DNA of 64,000 nt from Cyanophora paradoxa (GCA_004431415.1 QPMI01000058.1:345599-409598); one strand, 5' to 3'; shown: positions 10,780 through 21,831, numbered from the stretch's first letter. Translations and numbers: made by a program. Notes: a model not told the origin generated them from the letters alone.

Positions 10780-10806
10780 CTTTTTTATATCAGTTAGAGA
10801 ATAAAA
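10780..10806. promoter_or_regulatory. 27-bp divergent promoter between the two penton-like genes
   Basis: Only 27 bp separate the ATGs at 10779 (minus) and 10807 (plus). The spacer holds TTTTTTATATC toward the left gene and AGAATAAAA ending at the right ATG. It must carry both start signals or rely on sequence inside the genes. Confidence 0.5.
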
Positions 10807-11723
10807 ATGGTCGAAGACAAGCATCGACGCTGCGCCAGGCTCAGCTTTGACAGTAGAGACAGAAGGCCAATCGATTCAGAGGCAAACTTTGTGCTAGAAA
10901 TAAATGAACCTATAATCAATCCAGTTGCTGTTCGACTTACCCAGTGTGAGTTCGCAAACAGCCTTTACACGAGCATTAGAGATGAGTATCTTTCGATCAC
11001 CTTCCCCAACATTTGGACGGAAAATCTGGCAGTTTTTGAGCCTGGTATAATTACTACTGCAAATATGGGCGAAACAGATCTTTACAACTTTGGCCTATCG
11101 TTTAAGTTTGAACTGGGGGAATCGTAATAGCATATTTCAAATTGTTTCGGGACCCAGAGACACTGAAGATGTCTGCCTATTGCAACCGTTCCTGCACAGT
11201 AACCTGCCAGTTCAAAGCTCTATCGAATCTGCTAGGGCTGAACCGAAATGAGCCCCTCCAGCTGTCTCCTATCGTGTTTGAAGGAGGACAAAGATCAGTA
11301 ACTGCAGCTGAGCGATATCTCGAGGTTGCTGGCATTCCAGTAACACCTTCACACCCTGAATATGGCGTGGATTTCACCGAAAGAATGCGGAGTGAGCCAC
11401 TTGGTTATGCTGTCGAATTTCCAAAGATAATTGACATGAACAGCGACCAGTATCTATTCCTAGTCTGTGAAGAGCTTCGACCATTTGCTTCAAAGCTTCG
11501 CCGTGGGGCCAAAACAATGTGCAACTACGGGCTTGCTCGAATTCAAATGAGTCAGGACGTTGGCAAATTCGTTTATATAAATCAGGATCATCAAAGCGAA
11601 TGGATCCCCATCGAAGAGCGTCTTGTGCTGACTTCCTTGCGACTGCGCATTGTAGACAGAGATGGTGATGATGTATTACTGAATGGATTGCCATGGTCTG
11701 GGGAGCTCCAGTTCATCACTTAG
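10807..11723 (+). CDS. Penton-like minor capsid protein B
   Basis: About 305 codons in two frames that meet at the G5 run near 11115-11120. Features: the N-terminal FDSRDRRPIDSEANFVLE, then VAVRLTQCEFANSLY, and the C-terminal SLRLRIVDRDG followed by LLNGLPWSGELQFI. The last segment is very like the ending of penton/minor capsid proteins of Polinton-like viruses and like protein A next door. It probably forms vertex capsomers or the collar of the fibre. The divergent layout with protein A and the adjacent capsid cluster support a virion role. An alternative is a non-vertex minor capsid protein. Confidence 0.5.
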
Positions 11724-11874
11724 GGAAAGTCGCCAGAGTTGCAGACAAGCCGAAGGCAAGGAGCCACTTGTGCTCCGCACAGCGACCGCTGCGCCAAACT
11801 GATTTGAAAAGTCGCAGACAAGCAGCTCGGCTGTGCCTCCGCCCCGTTTTATTTCTTGGCACAATATATATAAA

Positions 11875-12174
11875 ATGTCGCAGTTGATGCCCATAGCTCA
11901 GATTGAAAAGTACTTACCGTTGATGCGGGACAAAAAAGTATCACTTGTTGCGATTGGAGATAAGCCAAGCACACAAACAAACCTAGGTTTTCTGCAAGCT
12001 TACCGCCGATTTGGTCCTGACGGAATCAAAAAGGAGCTCGCAACCAAAAACACAACTTGGTATCAGCGAAGAGAGAATTACATTAAGAGGCGACTGGAGG
12101 GCGTAATGGAGCACCATTTTGGGAGAAAGATAAATCTGGCAGAACTATTCCAACACGTCTTGGACTCTCTCTGA
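11875..12174 (+). CDS. Small viral protein, function unknown
   Basis: A 99-aa protein starting MSQLMPIAQIEKYLPL. The ATG at 11875 directly follows ATATATATAAA, the strongest promoter-like box of the element. A longer reading from 11833 would run through that box and is rejected. The middle (GFLQAYRRFGPDGIKKE) and the basic TTWYQRRENYIKRRLEG recall small basic proteins of virophages and large DNA viruses that share a W..RR..FI.RH pattern, but I cannot name a family. It converges on the patatin gene, 24 bp away. Confidence 0.6.
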   Translation: MSQLMPIAQIEKYLPLMRDKKVSLVAIGDKPSTQTNLGFLQAYRRFGPDGIKKELATKNTTWYQRRENYIKRRLEGVMEHHFGRKINLAELFQHVLDSL

Positions 12175-12198
12175 TTTCCTGGGCATTCATGCCGCCGC

Positions 12199-13680
12199 CT
12201 AATTAATGTAACGTCCCCGGAAATCAAGCCGGAATGCATTCACATTTATAAATTCGTTTGTTATAATTTGCACATAGTTATATACCTGTGGGGTGATCAA
12301 ATGCGAGTCACTATGCATTAGATCGAAGCCTGCCATTGTTGGGTTCGCAGCAAGCACATTTGCTAGGACCGTATTTTCAAAAAGCCTCCCATCTTGGACA
12401 TATCCTAAGTTGGTCAGAATGCTGAAATTAAATAGGACTCCGGCAGCAAAAGCTGGCCCATACATAATGATTTGATGTAGCTCAAAAGGCTTTGTAAATT
12501 CGACTCTGATCCAGGGATTAGGTAGAGTGCCACCTTGGAACCCTGTTGAGTTGGGTCGCACATGAGAAGGTGGGTGCAATTCCTCAAAGTCGTTGCTTAT
12601 GATGTTTGCATCTGGAATTATAAACCAGTTGACATCAAATGGCGGCTCAACTGTTAAAGTTGACGATATGATTAGTCTGTCATCGTTCAGTAGGTCATAG
12701 TTCGCCAATAGAAAGCTGCAGAGCGCATTTATTTTAGCATTTATTTCGATTTGTTTCAGCCATAAATCTGTTGTAGAAATCAAATAAGAAATATTCGATG
12801 GGGAGGCATCATCAAGCTTGCTCATGACTGCAGCTGGCAGAGGAACACTTAAACGCCAGTATCTAGTTAGATTCCTATCTGCATCAACTGGAAGCAGTTC
12901 CTGCATTTGAAAGTGCGATTCCAGCTCGCTACCAGCCATTAGCATAGAAATGATTGGGCTGCCTGAGAGGGATAGGATCCAGCCCAGTGCGCCCCAGCCT
13001 GACGTCTCCGAATTCGAAAAGCCTGCAGTCAATTGCTCACTGGCTTGGACTTCACCACAGCTAATGCTCACAAGAACAATTGGATCTTCTGCATCGTAAA
13101 TTTTACTGGCGTGGCTGAGTGCAGCAACTGAGGGATTATTCAAACAGGCAATTGCCCGTCAACAAGGTTTTTGTCCCTAGAACCTTCGGTGGAAAGAATG
13201 TAGGTGCTGCTGAAGATGCTCTCACTGCATCACGAATCAGCGTGCTTGAATATGGCCCATCCTTCGTAAAAACTACTGGCTGCATCCGAACTGTATCAAA
13301 CGCTGTAATTAATACGTCTTTTGTCGATTCTGCAATTGTGTAGTCCAGGGCAACGTCTGTAAGCACCGACTCCAGAGGATTTGCATCATAGCGGCTTCCT
13401 GAGAGCAAGCTTGTGAGTGATCTCGGATTTGCAAATATTGTTGGCAGGTTCGTTTGATATAGACTCAAGATATCACCTGCAGAATATCGGTAAGCAAGAA
13501 CAGAGCCTGGAGCTGATGGGATCGCCAATCCGGCCGCTATTATTGCCCTGTTGAGGTGCCTGCAAAGAAATCAAACAGCTGTGGTATTGCTTTCCCAGTA
13601 ATCGCCTCAATCCGTTGTAGAATTCGGGCTATGACTATTCCACGAGCACCTCCACCTGATAGTGAGAGAATGACCTTCAT
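12199..13680 (-). CDS. Patatin-like phospholipase
   Basis: A predicted lipid acyl hydrolase with a Ser-Asp dyad. The start ATG at 13680 gives MKVILSLSGGGARG, the oxyanion-hole glycine loop. The nucleophile elbow GTSTG is at about residues 40-44 (near 13550). A DG motif for the catalytic Asp lies near 13160, followed by NNPSVAALSHA. The frame breaks just after GTSTG (a GGG run) and on both sides of the DG motif (an A5 and a GGG run). Each break is explained by one missing homopolymer base, so the gene is probably intact in the organism. A C-terminal beta-rich region (about 330-490, IRVEFTKPFELHQIIMYG) looks like a carbohydrate- or membrane-binding module. Possible roles are membrane penetration on entry or lysis on exit. 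Confidence 0.75.
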
Positions 13681-13703
13681 TTTTAAAAGGGGCTTATATA
13701 AAA
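13681..13703. promoter_or_regulatory. 23-bp divergent promoter, patatin / fibre
   Basis: The whole spacer between ATGs at 13680 (minus) and 13704 (plus) is 23 bp. Rightward it ends TTATATAAAA-ATG. Leftward its complement reads TATATAAG...TTTTAAAA-ATG. One TATA-like core therefore seems to serve both genes. Confidence 0.55.
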
Positions 13704-16700
13704 ATGTCCTACATCTTGAAGAAGCCAGTGCCACTTCGTAGATCTCCAGATTTCGTTGATGATCGACTCATAAATATTCGCGTATTTGGAAGCATCTTGG
13801 CAGACTTCAATGCTGATCGTGACATCCACAGGACCGAGTTTAGTCGACCAGCTGCATTAATTCTGCGGAACTCTCACGTTGGTGCCCCAGATATTGCACA
13901 GAGATTCTGTCTTGGTCCCACTGAGAACTTTGTTGCTGAAATTATTGGGTCCAGGGCGTTGCCACGACACCTGCGAATTGCCTCCTCAGGCACAGTCTCC
14001 AAGTATGATTCTGGTAGATTGATATTTAGGCTCCAAAATGATAGAGGGGTCCATACATCAGCTCTACGTCTAATTGATGAATCAAATGATGTCGCAAACA
14101 AAACTGCGGCTCAAATCACTGGGCGAATTCTCCTTGGCGAAGATGCTGCAATATCAGTGCTTGCATCACAAATTCAGCCGTTCCCCTGGGATCTACTATA
14201 TACCGATGCACGAGAAGCAAATCTTCTTTCGGGTTTGATGTAAATCAAATCGATACCGAGCCAGCCACCAGGTTCGATATTCCTGGATGCACCTTCGGCT
14301 CTATCTTGATTGAGGCTGACAGGCACCTGCTCCGGCATTGCATGATAGATATGACCTAGGGCTTCGCACCAGGCAGTGGAGAAATATTCATGGAACTAAT
14401 ATTTATCAGGATGGTAAGAAGGTTAGCACTGAAGAGCAGGTTATCAACATTTTCAACTACTACTTCGGACCTATTGTCCCTATACCACCTCTTCCAGGGT
14501 TACCAAAGCCGCCAATCCCGGATGGACCTGGTCGAGAGCGAGTTGCTGATGAGACAGTTCCTTTCGGTCAACATATTGTCAGTTGGGAGCAAGTTCGCAA
14601 TAAACCTATCTTCGAACCGAAAAAACAAATAGATGAACAGTATTTACCTCCTGAAATCGATATATTAGAGCTTGATGATTACCAATTTGTCCCAGATGAG
14701 GAAGAGTTTTTACCTGACGGTTTCGACCCGCAAGAGTATGAGTATGATCAATACGACCCAAATGAGGAAGAGTATTTACCCGATGGTTTAGATCCACAAG
14801 AGTTTGAGTATGAACAGAATTATGAACCCCATGAGGAATATTTAGCAGATGGTCTCGAACCACCAGTTGTGGATTATGAGCAACCTTATGAACCCCATGA
14901 GGAGTTTTTACCAGATGGATTACAACCGGAGCTTTTTGAGTTCTTTCCAGATTGGGAACAGATCAACAACAAACCAGCGAGATATCCACCAGAGGATCAC
15001 AACCATGATTGGGATGAGATCTTGGGTAAACCTGAGAAATATCCACCTGAAGATCACAGGCATGATTGGGCGATATCGATGGAATTCCACCTGAGTTTCC
15101 GCCAGAAGACCATTTACATATTTGGAGCGAAATACGAGAGCAGCCCACTTTTGCATCAGCAGGAAATGTATTATTAGGAGATATTAACAATGGTGTGAGT
15201 CTCTACCAAAATATAAACACACCAGAAAGATTACAATTAAACGATTATTATGTGAATCGTCAGGGAATCGATGCAGGCACCACAATGGACGGTGAATTGT
15301 ATATTAGACCACCCACAAGGGATGTAATATTACCACTTGGTGGTGGAATTGAAATTAAAAATACAAAACCAGGAATCTACTTAACAAACTACTACCCGAT
15401 GATGTCCCGATGACAGCAGGATTTATTTCTCTACCATCTGATCCAGCAAACTATGATAACAAAGATGCAACAATACAAATTAATGTGACTAATGTAAGCG
15501 ATTTAGACGGATCAAGACCAAAATTAATATTTAGCCGTGAGCAACTCGCAGCAGAAACACTTTTAGGAGATCGCGATGATTATAAACAATGTGAGGTAGC
15601 ATGGATTAAAACAAATTATAATGGTGGAGTTCCTGAGGGTCTTTTAGAAATCAATCAGAGAGCCTCAGCGAAAAACATTCATAACGAAAATATTTCAAGA
15701 GTCGTAACAGAAGATTATTTTAGATGGGATAATATCCCTGACGCACCCGAAAAATTCCCACCCTCAGACCATGAACATGTTAAAGCAGATATTACGGATT
15801 TTGCACATACTCATGTCAAAGCCGATATTACAGATTTTGCCCACACTCACACAAAAGATCAAATAACAGATTTCGCACATGAACACGTCAAAGCCGATAT
15901 TACGGATTTCGCACATGAACACGTCAAAGCGGATATTACAGATTTCGCCCATACTCACACAAAAGCAGATATCTCAGACTTTGCCCATACTCATCTAAAA
16001 GCAGATATTACAGACTTTGCACATGCTCACACAAAAGCAGATATCACAGATTTTGCACACACCCACCTTAAAGCAGATATTACAGACTTTGCACATACTC
16101 ACCTAAAAGCAGATATTACAGATTTTGCACATACCCACACAAAAGTGGATATCTCAGATTTTGCACATAGGCACAATTGGGACGAAATAGACGAACAGCC
16201 AGTATTCGCACAATTGAATGCAATCGGAAACGTTTTTAATGGAGTCACACTTTACCAATCGATTAATACACCTGAAAGGCTATTTTTGAATGATCATTAT
16301 GTTAGTCTCAATGGGTCGTTTACAGGTCAAGACGGCACACCGATGGTGGGAACTCTTGCAGTAAGATTACCCAGGGATCCAATCGTAAATGGAGTGTATA
16401 GTGGTGATTTTAATGTAGGAGTAAATGATACTTTCCCCAGTATCTATGTCACGAATTATCACCCGGGTGAAACAGGACAAGTAGCGGATTTTTCAGCAGC
16501 GATACAAGTAAATGTAACAGATCAAAGTGCATATGATGGAGCAAGACCTAAGATAGTATTCACAAGGAGAAAGTTGTAAACTATCTTCCTGTTGCAGGAC
16601 AACCCACAGATGATCACGGAAAATGTGAGATGGCGTGGATTAAGACAACATCAGGAGGCGCCTTAGAAGTCAATCAGAGAATGGCGGCAAAAAACTTACA

Positions 16701-19695
16701 CAATACCACCCTTTCCGGTGTTGTTACAGATGATTACCTTACCAATAAAGGATATCTCACGTCGGCGGATTTAAGCAGTTATGCAACCGATGCAGAATTA
16801 GCGGCGGCACTTGCGAATTATCTACCTCTTACAGGTGGAACCGTCACCGGAACCGTTAACGCTACCACATTACAAATTGGTGGAACCACAATACCGAAAG
16901 GTTATGAATTTGACCAATTAGATGTGGTTTCGACAGATAGAAGCGCAAATAATTGGACTGTTAATTGGACAGGTCATAGAACGGGACTAACCGGATGTTA
17001 TACGACACCTGAGAATGACGCAGATGTTACGGGTTGTTGGATGCGTTGGACAATTCCAGAAGGTATGAAATCGTTTTATATTCAACTTTTACTGTGGCAT
17101 AATTGTCGATATTTCGATATTTACGGGCAAACTGTAAATGGACATCAACATTTCCTAAGACGAATAAATAACTATCAAGGACTTCAGGATGTTGCAGTTC
17201 AAGATGGAACATACCCAGCTATAATATTTACTTCAGTAAACTGCGAATTTTACAGTAAAATATATGTTCAAGGGCGAAAAGGTCGCATTTATTTTACGGG
17301 TGTGTTTGGTTGGAGTCGTCAGAGAGCAACCGATAATGATGTAGGATTAGTGCATTATGATAATATCGCTTTTAATCCTGTTGGCAAATATTCCGATTTT
17401 GATGTAGTGACCGCTTGGAATGATGCAAGTATAGCTATGGTCGGAAGTTGGCAAACCAATTGGAAACCTACAACAGATAACCCAGTAGCAGGATTTTATA
17501 GCAATCAAGAAGGTGACACAAGCGGTAGTGACTATGTGCAAGCAGCAGTGCCGGCAGGAATGAAAACATGTCACATTCAGTATTTATGTTGGACGAATGG
17601 GCGATATTTCGATATTCAGGGATACCGCAACAGTCGATGGAATCATATTATGAGAGTGAATACTTACCAGAATGTAATAAACACAGCCGATACATTATGG
17701 CATGACGGTTTATTATGGACTTCTGTATTTTGTGGGAATTTTACACATATTAGAGTTGTTGCAAGAAAAGGGCGTTGTTATGTTGGATATTTTGCATGGA
17801 CGAAAGAAGTAGGAAGAACAGCACCAGCGAATGGTATGATTAGTTGGGATAATGTTTATAGCAAACCGTCATTTTATTCAGCCGCAGACCTTCCAGGAAC
17901 AGCAACATGGATTACAAACACTTGGTTAAAATCAACAGATAACATAGAGCGAATATGGTTTGGAAATGGTAATACGACATATATTCGAGGTTATGGAAAT
18001 AGTGATGGGGTTTCAATTGAATTCAGAAACTCAGCAGATGGAGCAATTTTAAAATCTTATAACAATGGAAACCTTTGGGTAAACAACACTTTGACAGTTC
18101 CGACAATAAGCGCTACCACCATTGGTGCAACAACAATAGATGTTGCAACATTAAAAAGAAATGGTTATGACGTTCCGAAATGTTACGGTTTTGATGACGC
18201 CGTAGCAGGTGCCGCTTATCATTCATCGGGCGGAACTTGGACAGTTGGTTATGGGACACCTTGGGATCCAGGATATAATTATGGTAGTTATGTGTATAAC
18301 AGTGAAGCCGATGATACAGCTTCTACAACTACATGGATTCAATATACAATACCCACAGCAATGGTTAATGGGACAGCATTCCTTACACATTTACCATGGA
18401 ATTCTTGCCGTTACTTTGAAATTTGGGGAGTCCGTAGTAATGGAGCAACTGTATTTATTACGAGAGTTAATAACTATCACCCTTATAATAGCGATTCCGA
18501 CGGTCACCACAACGGGTTAAATAATGTCCCTATTTTCCTTGCGGGTCGATTTACTCACATCCGTATTTATCCGAGAGTTGGAAGAGTTCATATTATGGGT
18601 ATTGGTTTCACACATGATCGTGCACATAGTAGTTCATATGGTGGTCACACCGGTTACATTTCTTGGGATAACATTTATAGTAAGCCAAATCTACTTACAC
18701 CGAGTTTAGTTGGAAACATTACAGGTTTTGATACTTGGAGTGGAACAGGTAGTGGTGGTCTATCATTTAGCGGATCTTGGGTATCAGGTTGGACGGCTAC
18801 TAATGATAATCCTGTGGACGGATTTTATAGCAGTATTGAAGGAGAAACGACGAGTAGTGATTGGGCGCAAATCGAAAAACCAGCAAATATGAAAACATGT
18901 CACGTTCAATACTTGTGTTGGACGAATTGCAGATATTTCGACATTGGAGGTTATCGATCGGGTCGATGGTTCCACATTATGCGTGTAAACACTTACCAGG
19001 CTATCTCAAATTATGGAACCTCTGATTATCACGATGGGTTGGCGTGGGCTTCCTTTGCTTGTGATAACTTTTCACATGTTAGATTTGTTGCAAGAAAAGG
19101 GAGATGTCACATTGGTATGGTTGGATGGACGAAAGAAAAAGGAAGAACAGCACCAGCAAATGGTATGATCAGTTGGGATAATGTTTATAGTAAAGATGCT
19201 CGCACCACATGGGCTACCGGAACTTGGATAACATCAGATGAAGGTAATGGGAGAGTTTATTTCGGTTCATCATCGACTACATACATTAAAGGTTACGGTT
19301 ACGAAATGATCCATTTTAGAAATGCAGTTGATATAACAATGCAAGCTTTTTATAATGATGGTAACGCTTACTTTTGGGGATGGCTTACACAAGGAAGTGA
19401 TAGAAGATACAAAACCGACATTAAAAATATAACCGGCGCCCTTTCAGCAATCGAGAAATTACAGGGTGTGAGTTATAAAAAGATTGGTGATGAAAAACAA
19501 AAAGTTAATTTAGGTCTGATTGCGCAAGATGTCGAAAAAGTCATACCAGAAGTAGTAGGTAAAAATCATGAAAATTATTTAACCCTTGCATACACGGGTT
19601 TAATTCCAGTTCTCATAGAAGCCGTTAAAGAATTATCCCAGAAATGCAAGAGTTTACAAGATCAAATAGACCAATGGCGCAGTCAGGCTGCTTAA
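13704..19695 (+). CDS. Giant viral fibre protein with C-terminal S74 chaperone domain
   Basis: One gene of about 1,995 codons, in six frames that meet near 14230, 14330, 15080, 15410 and 16575. Order: a 180-aa N-terminal domain (MSYILKKPVPLRRSPDFVDD), probably the capsid anchor; a Pro-rich linker (VPIPPLPGLPKPPIPDGPG); four acidic repeats around EEEFLPDG; PPEDHNHDW-type HxH motifs; eleven 12-residue HxH repeats; two copies of a head module around these repeats; four copies of a beta-rich module with (C/S)RYF(D/E)I; and a C-terminal S74 domain (SDRRYKTDIKNI...LGLIAQDVEKVIPEV) with a coiled-coil tail. In phages, HxH motifs bind metal in trimeric fibres, and S74 domains fold the trimer and then cut themselves off at the Ser. 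A receptor-binding trimeric fibre is inferred. TATATAAAA precedes the ATG. Confidence 0.78.
15767..16162 (+). repeat. Eleven in-frame 36-bp repeats encoding HxH motifs
   Basis: Exactly 11 x 36 bp. Each unit encodes a variant of AHTHxKADITDF, so HxH recurs every 12 residues. Units differ mostly at silent sites and at residues 3 and 5, so the array is not very recent. It ends in AHRHNWDEI, which returns to the PPEDHxHxW style used upstream. Confidence 0.9.
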
Positions 19696-19726
19696 CTGCC
19701 CTAATAAAAATGTCACAGTATAATAA

Positions 19727-20035
19727 ATGGCGACGTATCCACTTGGTGGAACTCCTTCTACTTCTTCTGAGCCTGTCGCTCTTGCTTTCGATACTATCAA
19801 ACTTGTAGCCGCACTACAAACTGTCGAAAAAACAATACAACAAACTAACAAACTGTCACCGGTTGTTCATGAATATAAAAACCTCTTGGTTAATGTCCTT
19901 GCGCAATCGGCTTATGGTGATCCTGTTGCTAAATACTCTGAGTGCGATAGCAATATCAAAGCAATGACAGCCAATATTCAAGCTCTTTCTGTTGCTTACC
20001 AAGCCCTTGGAGCTAATCTAATCACTTTGGCTTGA
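19727..20035 (+). CDS. Small viral protein, function unknown
   Basis: A 102-aa protein (MATYPLGGTPSTSSEPVALA) with an intact frame. The first 20 residues are Pro/Ser/Thr-rich; the remainder is mostly helical with hydrophobic heptad-like spacing (FDTIKLVAALQTVEKTIQQT), possibly a small oligomer or coiled coil. TATAATAA immediately precedes the ATG. It follows the fibre gene by 31 bp, so it may be a fibre-associated protein. No family recognised. Confidence 0.55.
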   Translation: MATYPLGGTPSTSSEPVALAFDTIKLVAALQTVEKTIQQTNKLSPVVHEYKNLLVNVLAQSAYGDPVAKYSECDSNIKAMTANIQALSVAYQALGANLITLA

Positions 20036-20091
20036 TGGTAGTTTGGCTTGTCTGCCGACTTTTTTTTCTTTCCTTCTTAGTAAAATAAGCA

Positions 20092-20945
20092 ATGGGCGAA
20101 TATAATCGGGTTCAGTTACCTATCTATTCACTTGGATCCCCTGCAAATCATTTTCGCCAACACGAAGTCAATGATGAGGTTCGCGGTCTGGAATCCACTG
20201 AACGACCTAATTCGAATGGTAACTCTTTTGACAAAAACTCAATGATTCGAGTAAAAGAACTCCGAGCCGATAAGAATTCGGGTGTAGTTAAAACCACTCG
20301 ACTACTCGTAAGCAATGCAAATTTCTTCCAGCCAATAAATGGAGGCCCTGATGCTTACAGTGTTGATCTGAAAGCCCTCGATTTCGACAAGAATTCTGCT
20401 GCTGCTACAATTCGTTCAGGTGGAGCATTTATTGGTGGTGGTTGCAGAGTTTCAGGTCAACTCTCTTCTTCGATTGCATACAATGATGTCCCGGATTCCT
20501 TGAACAAAATGTTGAAAATCCACAACGAATTCGGTTCTATACACCTGTTGCACAGCAACCTTTTCTTCACTTCTATGTTGCATCATCTGTCTCTCTTGAA
20601 AATTCAGAGTTGGTTTCCATTACAGGAACTGATCGTGTGAGAAGGAATATTCCTCTTCCCACAGCAATGCTTTCGATGTGCAGAGCAAACAACAATCAAC
20701 CAGGTCACAATTACCTATTCTTTGTTCAAGCATCAAATCATTTCGGTCGGGGATATTGTGTATATAACAATTTGACATTTACTTATGATTTGTTTGTCAC
20801 TGAGGTAGGAGTTTACAATACTATGATAATGGGACTGAGAACAGATATAGCAGCTGTTTCGGCACTTCGTGGTGTGAATGTTGCTGATATCTTTACAACC
20901 GGATTTTACCAGGAGCCAGATGTAATCGATGATCCTACTCCGTAA
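20092..20945 (+). CDS. Paralogue 1 of a viral protein pair, function unknown
   Basis: About 284 codons in two frames that meet near 20515. It is a clear paralogue of the next gene: both share GLESTE near residue 34, a RVKELRADKNSGVVKTTRLL / RLQELRCDKNNGIVKTTKLL block, then SGGAFIGGGCRV / NGGAYIGDGLRV. The sequence is beta-rich without signal peptide or membrane segment. The position, after the fibre genes, suggests a virion or fibre-tip component, but this is only context. The leader (GGCTTGTCTGCCGAC, poly-T) is shared with the gene at 133-740. Confidence 0.6.
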
Positions 20946-20968
20946 AATATATATCACTTTAATGTAAA

Positions 20969-21793
20969 ATGGCTGAAATTGAACGCATCCTAACAGCACA
21001 GCTTTCGCTCGCGGCCCCCGCTACGCACGTTTTACAACATTCTACTTTTGACGATGTGGAAGGTCTTGAATCAACAGAGGTTCAGCCGACATTAAACACC
21101 TTCGGATCTACACATAAACTTCGATTGCAGGAACTCAGATGTGATAAAAATAATGGTATAGTTAAGACAACGAAACTTCTTGTCACAAATGCAAATTTTA
21201 GCTCACATTATGGAGATCCAGACAGCTACGGCGATCCTATTTCGACTTATTCTTTTGAATCTCGTTCTGGAGCTATTAACTGTCGAAATGGCGGCGCATA
21301 TATTGGTGATGGTCTTCGTGTTGGCGGAGCTATTGGAGCTCCTCTCTTCGTAAACGACACGCCAAACCCGATCGACAATCTGACGCGGATTCGGACGTAT
21401 GTCCCCGGTATGAATGCACCATATATTATAAAGATCTTTCCAATTGTTGTTAATGAGCAAACATCAGTAGTTGATTCTCTGGTTGAAATTGGTGATCATT
21501 ATAAGGTAATTGTTGATATCCCTCCGGATATTTATGCACTCTGTCAAGTAGAAGGTGGAACCCCGAATATTTCGGTTGTAATCACACCCTATGACAATTT
21601 CGGGATCGCGTATCATGGTGTAAATTTCGGATTAGAAGATTATCAGTTTTTAGTAAGAGCTACCAGGTTTGGTATCTACAAATGCATCCTTTATGCTGAA
21701 AGAACCGATGCTATTGCTAAACAGAACACATATGCAGAATATGTTGGTACAAACAGGTATTTTCCTATATTCGGCAGCGATACGGCTCCATAG
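20969..21793 (+). CDS. Paralogue 2 of a viral protein pair, function unknown
   Basis: A 274-aa protein with an intact frame starting MAEIERILTAQLSLA, 23 bp after its paralogue. ATATATATC lies about 18 bases ahead of the ATG. The shared core (residues 30-110) is followed by a divergent second half, also beta-rich (VVITPYDNFGIAYHG). Its intact frame shows that the break in paralogue 1 is probably not functional. No family recognised. Confidence 0.65.
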   Translation: MAEIERILTAQLSLAAPATHVLQHSTFDDVEGLESTEVQPTLNTFGSTHKLRLQELRCDKNNGIVKTTKLLVTNANFSSHYGDPDSYGDPISTYSFESRSGAINCRNGGAYIGDGLRVGGAIGAPLFVNDTPNPIDNLTRIRTYVPGMNAPYIIKIFPIVVNEQTSVVDSLVEIGDHYKVIVDIPPDIYALCQVEGGTPNISVVITPYDNFGIAYHGVNFGLEDYQFLVRATRFGIYKCILYAERTDAIAKQNTYAEYVGTNRYFPIFGSDTAP

Positions 21794-21831
21794 CCGCATT
21801 CCTTTGTTTTTTTATATTTTTCCATTAATAG

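Noticed and set aside
15764-15958. CRISPR-like array at the 36-bp repeats
   Set aside because: Units are contiguous and in frame with the fibre gene, with no spacers.
13704-16579. Several separate small fibre genes
   Set aside because: Each break joins two frames of the same motif (for example DHRHDW to the next DI..) at a short run, and there is no promoter box or ATG context at the internal starts, so one gene is more likely.
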